Positions 42,148 through 50,283 of a DNA stretch of 50,283 nt are shown here, in pieces; within the stretch, counting starts at the first letter, position 1; every line of letters begins with the position of its first letter. Source of the DNA: Roseburia faecis (GTDB lineage: Bacteria; Bacillota; Clostridia; Lachnospirales; Lachnospiraceae); NCBI RefSeq assembly GCF_001406815.1, contig NZ_CVRR01000012.1, positions 1 through 50,283 of the forward strand, read 5' to 3'. A program made the position numbers and the translations under genes. The notes under the pieces were generated by a model. That model was not told the origin of the DNA, ran no database searches, and saw only the letters and a program-made list of their open reading frames with translations.

Positions 42148-43401
42148 ATGTATTATGATAGGATTATACCAATGAAAGAAGAACTAAGAATAGATATTGT
42201 CGGACTTGCAGGAGCCTGTTCCTATGCTTTGGACTGTATAGAAGCAGAGTTGGTAAAAATCAAAAACAAGCATGGAAAAAGAGTGGCTTATATAAGTGTA
42301 TGCATGGCTGAATATCTGGCAATTCAAGGTGATGCGTTACAAGATTTAGCTATGTGTGCCTTACTGCATGATAATGCTTTGACACAATATATTACGGAAG
42401 AGCTGGAAAGGAATTATGTTATTGACATTAAAAAAGATTTGTCCGTAAGAAAAACGAATCTTCATTGTATTTATGGTGAAAAAAATATTACTAAACTTCC
42501 TTTTAAAACAGATGTCTCAAATGTGATTTTGTATCATCATGAACATGCCGATGGAACTGGTCCTTTTCAAAAAAAGTGGAATGAAACCCCATTGCCTGCA
42601 AGAATTATTCATCTTGCAGATACCGTTGATATCATAGGAAATAGTATTAAATCTGATGATAATAGATGGGATTTTATATGTCAGTATCTTTCCCAAAAAA
42701 AGGATAGTCTATTTGATTCAGAATGTGTTAATGCTTTTCTTCATGTATTCACAAAAGAATCCTTTATGTGTTTAAGTGATGATTCTTTTGAAACGAAGCT
42801 ATGGGAAATTATTCCAAGAGAAAAAATGGTTTTTGATTGGGAAATGTGTAAAAATGTTGCGGATTTCTTTGCAAAGATTGTAGATTATAAATCTTCTTTT
42901 ACAAGCAGGCATTCTATAGGAGTAGCTGAAAAAGCCTCCCTGCTTGCCAAATATATGGGATATGATTCAATCACGGTACAGAAAATGTATTTGGCTGGTG
43001 CACTGCATGATATAGGAAAAATGGCGGTAGGCAATGAAATTCTGGAAAAACCGGATAAGCTTACGGATGATGAATTTTCTACAATGAAAAATCATGCTGG
43101 TTATACATACCTTATATTATCGGAGGTTAATGATTTTGAAGAAATACGAGATTGGGCGGCTTTCCATCATGAAAAATTAAATGGAAAAGGGTATCCTTTT
43201 GGAAAAACCGCTGATGAATTAAATGAGCAGGAACGTATGATGGCATGTGTTGATATTTATCAGGCTCTTACGGAAGACAGACCTTATAAAAAGGGATTGT
43301 CCCATGAAAAAACATGTGATATCCTTGATGACATGGCACATAAAGATTTTATTGATTCAGATATTTCAAAGACAATTAGAGAATGTTTTGGAAGAACCTG
43401 A
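42148..43401 (+). CDS. Tandem HD-GYP domain c-di-GMP phosphodiesterase
   Basis: This 417-residue protein has two HD-GYP-type modules. The C-terminal one (about 235-415) is complete: SRHSIGVAEKASLLAKYMG, ALHDIGKMAVG (His287, Asp288), FHHEKLNGKGYPFGK (His340, His341, Gly348-Pro350), then a regulatory helix (ERMMACVDIYQALTEDRPYK). It should cleave c-di-GMP to pGpG or GMP. The N-terminal one (about 40-170) keeps KHGKRV, LLHDNAL and HHEHADGTGPF, but the GYP has become GTGP and it is compressed, so it may only bind. The ATG follows the rubredoxin TAA (TAAATG) and no separate ribosome site is visible, suggesting translational coupling to rubredoxin. Confidence 0.9.
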   Translation: MYYDRIIPMKEELRIDIVGLAGACSYALDCIEAELVKIKNKHGKRVAYISVCMAEYLAIQGDALQDLAMCALLHDNALTQYITEELERNYVIDIKKDLSVRKTNLHCIYGEKNITKLPFKTDVSNVILYHHEHADGTGPFQKKWNETPLPARIIHLADTVDIIGNSIKSDDNRWDFICQYLSQKKDSLFDSECVNAFLHVFTKESFMCLSDDSFETKLWEIIPREKMVFDWEMCKNVADFFAKIVDYKSSFTSRHSIGVAEKASLLAKYMGYDSITVQKMYLAGALHDIGKMAVGNEILEKPDKLTDDEFSTMKNHAGYTYLILSEVNDFEEIRDWAAFHHEKLNGKGYPFGKTADELNEQERMMACVDIYQALTEDRPYKKGLSHEKTCDILDDMAHKDFIDSDISKTIRECFGRT

Positions 43402-43458
43402 TGCCATATATGAAAACAGAGGGTGTTTCAGACAATAGTATTTTCAGTTATGTACTAG

Positions 43459-43596
43459 TATGACTCTTACGAGGGAACCACCGGCACGACATTCCAGATT
43501 ACATCACGTTCGATCGGAGAGGTAACTGTAGAAAAAATTGGTAAAAGTGCTGTATTTTTCGGGGTGGATGGGTACAACATTTTGTGTGAAAAATAG
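43459..43596 (+). pseudogene. 3' tail of an unidentified gene
   Basis: The frame opens after a stop and encodes YDSYEGTTGTTFQITSRSIG, then EVTVEKIGKSAVFFGVDGYN, and ends at 43594-43596. Thr/Gly-rich beta composition suggests the end of a surface or secreted protein, but I cannot name it. Confidence 0.4.
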
Positions 43597-43622
43597 AATA
43601 ATAAAATTGTTCCCGAAATTTA

Positions 43623-43651
43623 TTGACTTTGAGAAAAAAATTTGATATATC
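43623..43651 (+). promoter_or_regulatory. Promoter of the third MCP gene
   Basis: TTGACT (43623-43628), 17 A-rich bases and TATATC (43646-43651). AAAGGAAA lies about 10 bases before the MCP ATG. Confidence 0.6.
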
Positions 43652-43685
43652 AGAATCGAACAAAAGAGAAAGGAAATAGCAAACT

Positions 43686-45398
43686 ATGCCGTCAAAGAAA
43701 AATATGATGAAAAAGAACTTGGAAAATTTACATCTGAAGGAAAGGATAAACTATGGCTACAGAAAAGTCATTATTATGATGTTAGTCTCAGGTCTGTTTT
43801 CTATTGTGGTTATAGGTATGCTATTTGCCAATACGATGCATTATGTACAAAATGTTACTGTTGCAGACCGGGCGCTGAAAATCTGCAGGATAAATGTTAA
43901 CTCATCAGCGAGAAATATCAGGGAAATGGCATTAAATAATGATACATCCTCTTATGACGGTTATGAGCAGACGGTAGAAGGACTGCTTGCAGAAGTTAAT
44001 ACCCAACTGAAAAATTTAAAGAACTCCGGAGTTATTCCGGATGCGGATTGTGAAGAATACGCATCTGCCCTTACAGACTGGGGAAACATTGGTTATTCCA
44101 TCATGAAAGAAATCAAAAGCGGTGACAAGGATAAGGCAGTTGATTCAATTCTGAATGATTGTACCCCGGCATTAAATAAAGCCGTAAAAATTGCAACAAG
44201 ATTAGATGAAATGACCGATGAGGTAAGCAGCCAGGCAGTCAGAATTACGGTTATTTCTGCAGTGGCAGGAATTGTGTGTATTATTATTTGTCTGGTTTTG
44301 GCATGGAAACTGGCAATAAAAACAGGCAAAAAAGTACTTGAGTCAATTTTAGTACCATTACGTGAAGTGGAAGCCGTTGCACAGGAATTAACAGATGGAA
44401 ACCTGCACAGCACGCTGGACTACCATTCAGATGATGAGATTGGAATACTGGCACACAATATGCGCAAATCCATCCGCATTCTGGGAAGCTATGTAGATGA
44501 TATTGGACGTTCAATGAAGATGTTTGCAGAAGGAAATTTTGATGTGCAGCCGGAAGTAGAGTGGAAAGGGGATTTCGTTGGAATTCTAAACTCCTTTATG
44601 TTGTTTGAAGAAAGCATGGCAGAGACAATAAAGGGAATCCAACATGTTTCAGATGAAGTTTCGGGTGCCGCAGATCAGGTAGCATCAAGTTCCAATGACC
44701 TTGCGGATGGAGCAACAAATCAGGCAGCAGTTGTAGAAGAACTGACCGCAACAGTCGCAGGTGTTTCTGAACAGGTAGGAAAAAATTCACAATCCGCAAA
44801 AGAAATCAGTGGAAGAGTAGACGAACTTGGAAATGCCATTCTGGAAAGCAATGGTAAAATGAGGGATATGGTTGATTCCATGAATGAGATCAACGGGGCA
44901 TCAAAAGAGATTGACAAGATCATTGCAACAATCAATGAAATTGCGTCCCAGACGAATCTGCTTGCATTGAATGCTTCCATTGAGGCTGCAAGAGCAGGGG
45001 AGGCAGGAAAGGGATTTGCAGTGGTAGCGAATCAGGTAAATGTGCTGGCAGACCAGAGTGCCCAGGCAGCAAAGGAATCCGCAACATTGATTGAAACCTC
45101 TGTGAAAGCCGTGGAAAAAGGTATGGTGATTGCAGGGCAGACGGCATCACAATTGCAGGAGGTCGCTGAGAATTCCCAGATCATTACAAAAGAAGTCACA
45201 AATATTGCAGAAACGTTAGAGACACAGACAACAGAAATCCAACAGATTAATGATGGAATTGAACAGATCAATGATGTCGTACAGACGAATTCGGCAACAT
45301 CTGAAGAATGTGCAGCAGCCGGTCAGGAGATGAGCAGTGAAGCAGAAAATCTGCGTGAAATGATCCAGAAATTTAAAGTTGCAGAAAATAAAAATTAA
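43686..45398 (+). CDS. Methyl-accepting chemotaxis protein
   Basis: This 570-residue receptor has a Lys-rich N-terminus, membrane helices at ~28-52 and ~183-205, a ~130-residue extracytoplasmic helical sensor (CRINVNSSARNIREMALNND, then VDSILNDCTPALNKAVKIAT), a HAMP domain (~206-260) and a signalling coiled coil with tip [20 protein letters not shown] and FAVVANQVNVLADQSAQAAK. Residues VVANQVN replace the more usual VVADEIR in the tip. It has no CheR pentapeptide. It follows the oxygen-defence and HD-GYP genes, with its own promoter, and could sense oxygen or a redox-related ligand; that is positional inference. Confidence 0.92.
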   Translation: MPSKKNMMKKNLENLHLKERINYGYRKVIIMMLVSGLFSIVVIGMLFANTMHYVQNVTVADRALKICRINVNSSARNIREMALNNDTSSYDGYEQTVEGLLAEVNTQLKNLKNSGVIPDADCEEYASALTDWGNIGYSIMKEIKSGDKDKAVDSILNDCTPALNKAVKIATRLDEMTDEVSSQAVRITVISAVAGIVCIIICLVLAWKLAIKTGKKVLESILVPLREVEAVAQELTDGNLHSTLDYHSDDEIGILAHNMRKSIRILGSYVDDIGRSMKMFAEGNFDVQPEVEWKGDFVGILNSFMLFEESMAETIKGIQHVSDEVSGAADQVASSSNDLADGATNQAAVVEELTATVAGVSEQVGKNSQSAKEISGRVDELGNAILESNGKMRDMVDSMNEINGASKEIDKIIATINEIASQTNLLALNASIEAARAGEAGKGFAVVANQVNVLADQSAQAAKESATLIETSVKAVEKGMVIAGQTASQLQEVAENSQIITKEVTNIAETLETQTTEIQQINDGIEQINDVVQTNSATSEECAAAGQEMSSEAENLREMIQKFKVAENKN

Positions 45399-45506
45399 AA
45401 ACGGTGCAAAAAATTATTGATGTTGAATTTACATATAAAGTTGTCGCAGGTAGGAACTATAATTTGACTTGTGACATATATAAATGCGGGAAAAGGATGC
45501 AATGAG

Positions 45507-45547
45507 AAAATGTGCGTTATTGGTTTTAAACTGATAACGCACATTTT
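45507..45547. terminator. Perfect 14-base stem, probable terminator
   Basis: AAAATGTGCGTTAT (45507-45520) pairs perfectly with ATAACGCACATTTT (45534-45547). The four Ts are part of the right arm, followed by AAATT, so termination may be bidirectional. It separates the MCP from the amylase gene. Confidence 0.65.
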
Positions 45548-45684
45548 AAATTATATGAATAGTAATATCATCGCAAAAAAGCATAAAAGTAGAAAAAGTT
45601 AAAAATATCGTGGATATAGTGCTAGAATTGTTGAAAAAAGTAAGTTAAAATACAGGAAAACAACAAGTGTAAAGGGGAAATTTT

Positions 45685-47403
45685 ATGGAATATTCAGCAA
45701 TTTTTCATGATATGGATAAAAGGTTTAGCTATGCAGTTGATAAGGATTTATTTGTGATACGCGTGCAGGTAAAAAAGGATGATATGAAGGAGGTAATCCT
45801 TCACTATGAGGACAAGTATATACCTATGGAGCGTAAGGATACCAGAAAGACAGTTCCGATGAAGAAGGTTGCTGTCTCACAGTTTCATGATTATTATGAA
45901 GCACAGATAAAGATGCATTTGATCTGTCTGCGTTACTTTTTCGAATTTACGGACACGCAGGGAGAAAAGGTATATTATGGAAATTATGAGTTTGATAAGG
46001 AATGCATTACAAACAGGGACAGAATGTTTGACTGTCCGCAGAACCTCCGGGAGGAAGAGATGTTTGAGGTGCCGGAGTGGGCAGCAAACAAGGTCGTGTA
46101 TCAGATTTTCCCATCCCGTTTTGCAGCAACGGAGCCGGTAGACAAAGAACTGTGGTATAAAGCACCGATTACGCCTATGGATGATCTGCATGGAAATCTC
46201 AGGGGAATCATCGAACATATGGATGATATTCAGAATCTGGGAATCGATGTGCTGTATATGACACCTATCTTTCAATCAAATTCGTGCCATAAGTATGATA
46301 CCACGGATTACTACCAGATAGACCCGTCCTTTGGAACAACAGAGGATCTCAAAGAGCTGGTACAAAAAGCGCATGAGCGTGGTATGAAGGTAGTCCTGGA
46401 TGCGGTATACAATCATACGGGAAGAGAATTTTTTGCGTTTGCGGATATCCTGGAAAATGGTGAAAAATCCAAATACCGGGACTGGTATTTTATTGATGGA
46501 TTCCCACTTAAAAGCGAATGGGGAGAGATCCCAAACTTCAAATGTTTTGGTTATTATGGCGGAATGCCAAAGTTAAACCTGAAAAATCCTGAAGTTGAAA
46601 AATACATTACGGATGTTGCATGCTACTGGATTAAGGAATGTGATATTGACGGATGGAGACTGGATGTAGGAGACGAAATCAGCCATTTCTTCTGGAAGAA
46701 TTTCAGAAAGGCAGTAAAGGCAGTGAAGAAAGATATGCTGATCATTGGGGAAATCTGGCATTATGCAGGAGATTTCCTGGAGGGGGATGAATGGGATACG
46801 GTCATGAATTATCCATTTTACCTGAACCTGATCGATCTGCTTGCAGACGAAAAGATTACGGTCAGCCAGTTCGTACAAAATCTTGGATATTTGAAGGGTC
46901 GCTTAAACAAAAACTGCTATCCCCTTATGTGGAATCTGATTGACAGCCATGATACCGCAAGATTTTTACATCTGTGTAACGACAATAAGAAAAAGCAGCA
47001 TCTGGCAGCCGCTTTTCAGTTGTTACTGCCGGGAATGCCGATGATTTATTATGGAGATGAGTATGCGATGCCGGGAGCAAACGATCCGGACTGCAGACGG
47101 GGCATGTATTGGGATGAAGAATACCAGGACAAAGAGATGTATGAATGGTACAAGCGGCTGATTCAGGTCCGGAAAAGCCATGCATGCATTGTAGAAGGCG
47201 AACTGGCTGGGATCGTCACAGAAGATGAGGAAGGGACAATTGTCCTGATCAGAAAAAATGGCGAAGAGACCATTGCCATGATTTTTAACTGCAGCAGCAG
47301 TGCAAAAAAATTTAATGAGTACACGCAGAAGTACAATCTGCTTACCGAAAACACCTTTGATGGAAATGTAGAGGGGTTTGATGCTGCGGTAATCGTGCTT
47401 TAA
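45685..47403 (+). CDS. GH13 neopullulanase/cyclomaltodextrinase-type alpha-glucan hydrolase
   Basis: The first ~120 residues form an Ig-like N-domain as in the GH13_20 group; the barrel follows with YQIFPSRF, DDLHGNLRGIIEHMDDIQNL, VLDAVYNHTG and the catalytic triad Asp327 (DGWRLDVGDE), Glu356 (IIGEIWHYAGDF) and Asp423 (IDSHDTAR). No signal peptide is present, so the 572-residue enzyme acts on malto-oligosaccharides or cyclodextrins in the cytoplasm. GGGGAAA lies before the ATG. Ends at 47403, exactly where the M64 peptidase frame emerges, which marks a junction. Confidence 0.92.
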   Translation: MEYSAIFHDMDKRFSYAVDKDLFVIRVQVKKDDMKEVILHYEDKYIPMERKDTRKTVPMKKVAVSQFHDYYEAQIKMHLICLRYFFEFTDTQGEKVYYGNYEFDKECITNRDRMFDCPQNLREEEMFEVPEWAANKVVYQIFPSRFAATEPVDKELWYKAPITPMDDLHGNLRGIIEHMDDIQNLGIDVLYMTPIFQSNSCHKYDTTDYYQIDPSFGTTEDLKELVQKAHERGMKVVLDAVYNHTGREFFAFADILENGEKSKYRDWYFIDGFPLKSEWGEIPNFKCFGYYGGMPKLNLKNPEVEKYITDVACYWIKECDIDGWRLDVGDEISHFFWKNFRKAVKAVKKDMLIIGEIWHYAGDFLEGDEWDTVMNYPFYLNLIDLLADEKITVSQFVQNLGYLKGRLNKNCYPLMWNLIDSHDTARFLHLCNDNKKKQHLAAAFQLLLPGMPMIYYGDEYAMPGANDPDCRRGMYWDEEYQDKEMYEWYKRLIQVRKSHACIVEGELAGIVTEDEEGTIVLIRKNGEETIAMIFNCSSSAKKFNEYTQKYNLLTENTFDGNVEGFDAAVIVL

Positions 47404-47465
47404 GAAGCCTTACGGCAGCTTCCGTTTATGCCATTCACAAGACAGGTGATGATAAGGAAAATTTC

Positions 47466-50201
47466 GTGATTGTTATCATGGGTGAGGGCTATACCCAGGA
47501 ACAACAGGAACAATTTTTGAAGGATGCAACGGCAAAAGCACAGGGGCTGCTAAAGTGGTCCCCTTATAAAGAGTATTCCGACAGGATCAATATTTATGCA
47601 GTACAGACGGTGTCCAATGAAACTGGTGTGGGCGTGATGTATGGGGAGTCGAACCCGGACACATATTTTCATGTGCAGGCATTCGGAAAATCCTGCTATT
47701 TTGCAAAGGACGGGGAAGATAAAGCCAGGGCACTGAGGGCAGAGCTGGAGAGCAGATATCTGGATACCGGCGCAGCCGTTGGAACCATCCATATCATTTG
47801 TAATACGACTGCGAATATTGGTTCTTCTTCCAATGCACTCTTTTCTTTTTCGGCAAATTCGGATGAGAATGAGCAGGGGGATGTCATGACCCATGAAATT
47901 TCCCACAGCATCGGAAGATTAGGCGATGAATATGATAAAAAGATGCAGGGAGAAAATATTTCCGACACATCGGATCCGGATAAGATTAAATGGCATAAGA
48001 TGCTTGGGTTCCGTGGAATCGGAATAACGGCAGCAGGAACAGAAACAGTATTTGCGCCGAGCCGCGTCTGCATGATGCGGGATCTTGGGAATCCTTTCTG
48101 TGAAGTGTGTAAAATGGAACTGGCGCGGAGATTAAATAACCGTGATTATGTCAGCAGGCAGGCATCTGTTTATGTGTGCGATCCTGAAATTACAATTCCG
48201 CATAGCAGGACAGGAACACTTGACAGGGATAGTGACCAATACCGGATCGATGAGACAAATATCACAAAAGCAAATGGAAAGGATCTGGAATTCCGTACAG
48301 TCGTACAAAATATGGTGGATGCCAAACAGCATTTGAAGATTACTTTCCGCATTATTGGAGCAGACCATACAGTCAAATATGAAAAAGAAGAAACATATAC
48401 CGTTCCGCCACACAGTAACTGGTATGATCCGGATGCTGCCAGAGAGTCCCTTTCTGTCACACTTCCTGCGGTAACTGGTCTGGTTTCCGGGGACAGACTG
48501 GAAGGAAAGATCATAGATGAGGACACTGGGAAAATTCTGGCTGACAATCAGACGGCAGGACAGGCGTGGAGTACCGTAACCATTCGTTATATGCTGCAAA
48601 ACGAAGACGGGACCGAAACAACAGTGCCTGATACGGCACCCGCGACAGTATATGTACCAAAGAATTCTGCGTATACGTTAAGAAGTCCGGATTTATATGG
48701 ATATACATGTGTAGGAAACAGTGCAAATCAGGGAGAAATAAACATCACAGAGGATCGCCAGGAGATCACTTATTATTACCGGAAAAACAGTGAGATGCCG
48801 GAAATACAAACCGTACCTGTCCGCGTAACTTATGATGGAAAACCCCATACATTTGATATCAAACAGGAAGATGGTGTACAAATCAGTTACAGTTTGACAG
48901 AAAACGGATCGTATACACAAACGGAGATGCCATTTTACACAGAAGCAGGCCAGTATAAGATTTATTTTAAAGCGGAAAAGGCATCTTTTATTCCAACATA
49001 CGGGGAGGCTGTTTTGGAAATCGAAAAGGCTTCCACCAGCATGCAGCTGACTGCAAAAACCGATACGGTCAAAGGTGCGGGGACAGTAGAATTACAGCTT
49101 TGCAGACAGGGGATTCCGGAAGATGCCGGGATAAAAGTAACCTGTGATGTTTCCGGGATCACATTAGAAGAAAAGGGAACGGATCACTGGATGGCAACGC
49201 TTCCGAATGAAACGAAAACATATACGTTCACCGCATGTTATAATGGGAATGGCAACTATACAGGAAGTAAGGCAGATTGTCAGGTCCGTGTAACGGCAGA
49301 TCATTCCCAGACCGGGGGCGGTTCTGGTGGAAGTTCCGGCGGAATATCCGGAGGCGGTTCAAGTGGAGGTTCTGGCGGAAGTTCTGGTGGAAGTTCCGGA
49401 GGCAGTTCCGGCGGAGGTTCCGGTGAAAATGCCGGTGGAAGCACGGACGGATCATCTGGCAATGTTTCACCGGATTCCGGCACATTACCGGCACCGGATC
49501 ATGCAAAAGAAGAACCAGGGAATGTGACACCGCCACCCGCAGCAGATACGTCCGTTTCTGTTAAGGATATTAATGTCAAAGCAAAATCTGCAGTTAAAAA
49601 TAATACGGTCAAAGTGAAGAATATTGCAGCAGTTTTGAAAAAAGAAATTACAAAGGCAGAAAAAGAACAGGGTGGCAGGATAAAAGACCTGTCTGTTGAA
49701 ATAACTTTTGATACAGGAAAAGCTAAAAACTGGAAGAATCTGCATCTTGAAATGGACGGGCAGGCGGTAAATTTACTTGTCAAAAAGAATGTAAAAGAAT
49801 GGAAGGTCAATGGTGGCAATGTAAATCTTACCTTTGATTCGAAGGCATTAAAAGAATTAAAGAAAGAGATGAATACAGCTGTGGTTATCAAAATGAAACA
49901 GGCTGACAAGAAAAATCTTTCTGCCAGGGCAGGGAAAATTATTGGAAAACGTCCGGTTTATGATTTTTCCGTCACAGGAATAAAGAAAAAGCAGTCGTCT
50001 GTCCTGAAAAAGGGACGGATCAGGGTCGCTGTTTCCTATAATGCTTCAAAAAAGGAAAAAGACAAAAAGATTTTTGCATATAAAATTGATAAACACGGTG
50101 CAGCAGTTAAGATACCGGGATCTTATTATGATTCCGATACAAAGACCGTTAACTTTGTAAGCCGTGGGTTTTTCACAGTTGCAGTAGGCTGTGAAAAGTG
50201 A
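47466..50201 (+). CDS. M64-type metallopeptidase with surface-protein modules, start and signal peptide lost
   Basis: The first ~230 residues are an IgA-peptidase-M64-type domain: VIVIMGEGYTQEQQEQFLKD, zinc site HEISHSIGRLGDEY (His143, Glu144, His147, Asp154) and VCMMRDLGNPFCEVC. MucBP-like and Ig-like beta modules follow, then a Gly/Ser linker (~618-665) and a beta-rich C-terminal domain. The frame is open upstream to 47403 and encodes RSLTAASVYAIHKTGDDKEN, clearly the end of a signal peptide (cleavage after VYA) plus the mature start, but no start codon is left. GTG 47466, with AAGGA 8 bases before it, is the only possible start. A secreted adhesin-like protease has been beheaded at the amylase stop. 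Confidence 0.8.
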   Translation: MIVIMGEGYTQEQQEQFLKDATAKAQGLLKWSPYKEYSDRINIYAVQTVSNETGVGVMYGESNPDTYFHVQAFGKSCYFAKDGEDKARALRAELESRYLDTGAAVGTIHIICNTTANIGSSSNALFSFSANSDENEQGDVMTHEISHSIGRLGDEYDKKMQGENISDTSDPDKIKWHKMLGFRGIGITAAGTETVFAPSRVCMMRDLGNPFCEVCKMELARRLNNRDYVSRQASVYVCDPEITIPHSRTGTLDRDSDQYRIDETNITKANGKDLEFRTVVQNMVDAKQHLKITFRIIGADHTVKYEKEETYTVPPHSNWYDPDAARESLSVTLPAVTGLVSGDRLEGKIIDEDTGKILADNQTAGQAWSTVTIRYMLQNEDGTETTVPDTAPATVYVPKNSAYTLRSPDLYGYTCVGNSANQGEINITEDRQEITYYYRKNSEMPEIQTVPVRVTYDGKPHTFDIKQEDGVQISYSLTENGSYTQTEMPFYTEAGQYKIYFKAEKASFIPTYGEAVLEIEKASTSMQLTAKTDTVKGAGTVELQLCRQGIPEDAGIKVTCDVSGITLEEKGTDHWMATLPNETKTYTFTACYNGNGNYTGSKADCQVRVTADHSQTGGGSGGSSGGISGGGSSGGSGGSSGGSSGGSSGGGSGENAGGSTDGSSGNVSPDSGTLPAPDHAKEEPGNVTPPPAADTSVSVKDINVKAKSAVKNNTVKVKNIAAVLKKEITKAEKEQGGRIKDLSVEITFDTGKAKNWKNLHLEMDGQAVNLLVKKNVKEWKVNGGNVNLTFDSKALKELKKEMNTAVVIKMKQADKKNLSARAGKIIGKRPVYDFSVTGIKKKQSSVLKKGRIRVAVSYNASKKEKDKKIFAYKIDKHGAAVKIPGSYYDSDTKTVNFVSRGFFTVAVGCEK
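49317..49470 (+). repeat. Tandem Gly/Ser codon repeats in the peptidase linker
   Basis: Repeated GGAAGTTCTGGT- and GGAGGTTCCGGC-like units encode an uninterrupted Gly/Ser tract (GGSGGSSGGS-type). Direct repeats of 6-12 bases recur here, so the length is prone to slip during replication. Confidence 0.85.
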
Positions 50202-50283
50202 CCTCAATAGTATTTTGAGATTCCCGCGTGAGGGGGAAAGTCAATTACAAACAGAATAAATTACAGCAGTGAAAGTGACGATA

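Noticed and set aside
49317-49470. Regular short repeats that might suggest a CRISPR array
   Set aside because: They are contiguous in-frame Gly/Ser codons without unique spacers.
49228-49536. Minus-strand frames rich in Pro/Arg/His
   Set aside because: They are generated by the antisense of the Gly/Ser repeats of the peptidase linker.

Overview
The window reads as a low-to-moderate-GC Firmicute chromosome, most likely a gut Lachnospiraceae member (Roseburia/Agathobacter/Blautia-like). This is an inference from gene content: strong AGGAGG ribosome sites, TTGACA/TATAAT promoters, three methyl-accepting chemotaxis proteins, a Lachnospiraceae-type flagellin tail, rubredoxin/rubrerythrin oxygen defence, and intracellular xylan/arabinan glycosidases. 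I saw no tRNA, rRNA or CRISPR array.

Layout. 1-9.9 kb is accessory, scrambled DNA: a truncated response regulator colliding with a YunG-family gene, a RelB/RelE-type and a YefM/YoeB toxin-antitoxin pair (each with a readable promoter/operator), an ISL3 transposase remnant, an MCP, a sugar O-acetyltransferase, a TnpV remnant, a small Xre/membrane-protein cassette, a RhuM-Fic fusion and a DUF1287 gene with a probable frameshift. 9.9-16.2 kb has a MATE pump, a GH120 beta-xylosidase, decayed AraC and GNAT genes and a complete group II intron with its reverse transcriptase. 16.2-20.6 kb has a flavodoxin-like protein, a second MATE pump, a hybrid-kinase remnant and a DUF4143 ATPase. 20.6-27.2 kb is a compact hemicellulose locus: an AraC regulator divergent from GH39, GH43 and GH51 genes; a further GH43 beta-xylosidase lies at 30.3-31.9 kb. 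None of the five glycosidases has a signal peptide, so they should act on imported oligosaccharides. 27.4-29.0 kb is an AbiEi/AbiEii-type toxin-antitoxin pair under a near-perfect palindromic promoter.

32-38 kb carries a flagellin tail, an SLC13-like permease, an MCP followed by a PAS-GGDEF(degenerate)-EAL protein, and a frameshifted Abi_2/nucleotidyltransferase chimera. 38.3-43.4 kb is an oxygen/peroxide-defence island: degenerate rubredoxin, bacteriohemerythrin, DUF6219, Bcp peroxiredoxin, broken yaaA, flavin reductase-rubredoxin (Hrb type), broken rubrerythrin, intact rubredoxin, and a double HD-GYP protein whose ATG directly follows the rubredoxin stop. A third MCP, a GH13 alpha-glucan hydrolase and a large M64-type metallopeptidase that has lost its start codon and most of its signal peptide close the window.

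The most striking overall property is decay: about twenty genes are present only as 3' tails, 5' heads, frameshifted or nonsense-interrupted copies, usually abutting an intact gene. The most coherent candidate for an under-described system is the linkage of oxygen/peroxide chemistry (38.3-43.4 kb) with c-di-GMP hydrolysis (EAL at 35.5 kb, HD-GYP at 42.1 kb) and chemoreceptors (33.7 and 43.7 kb). That link rests on gene order and is an inference.
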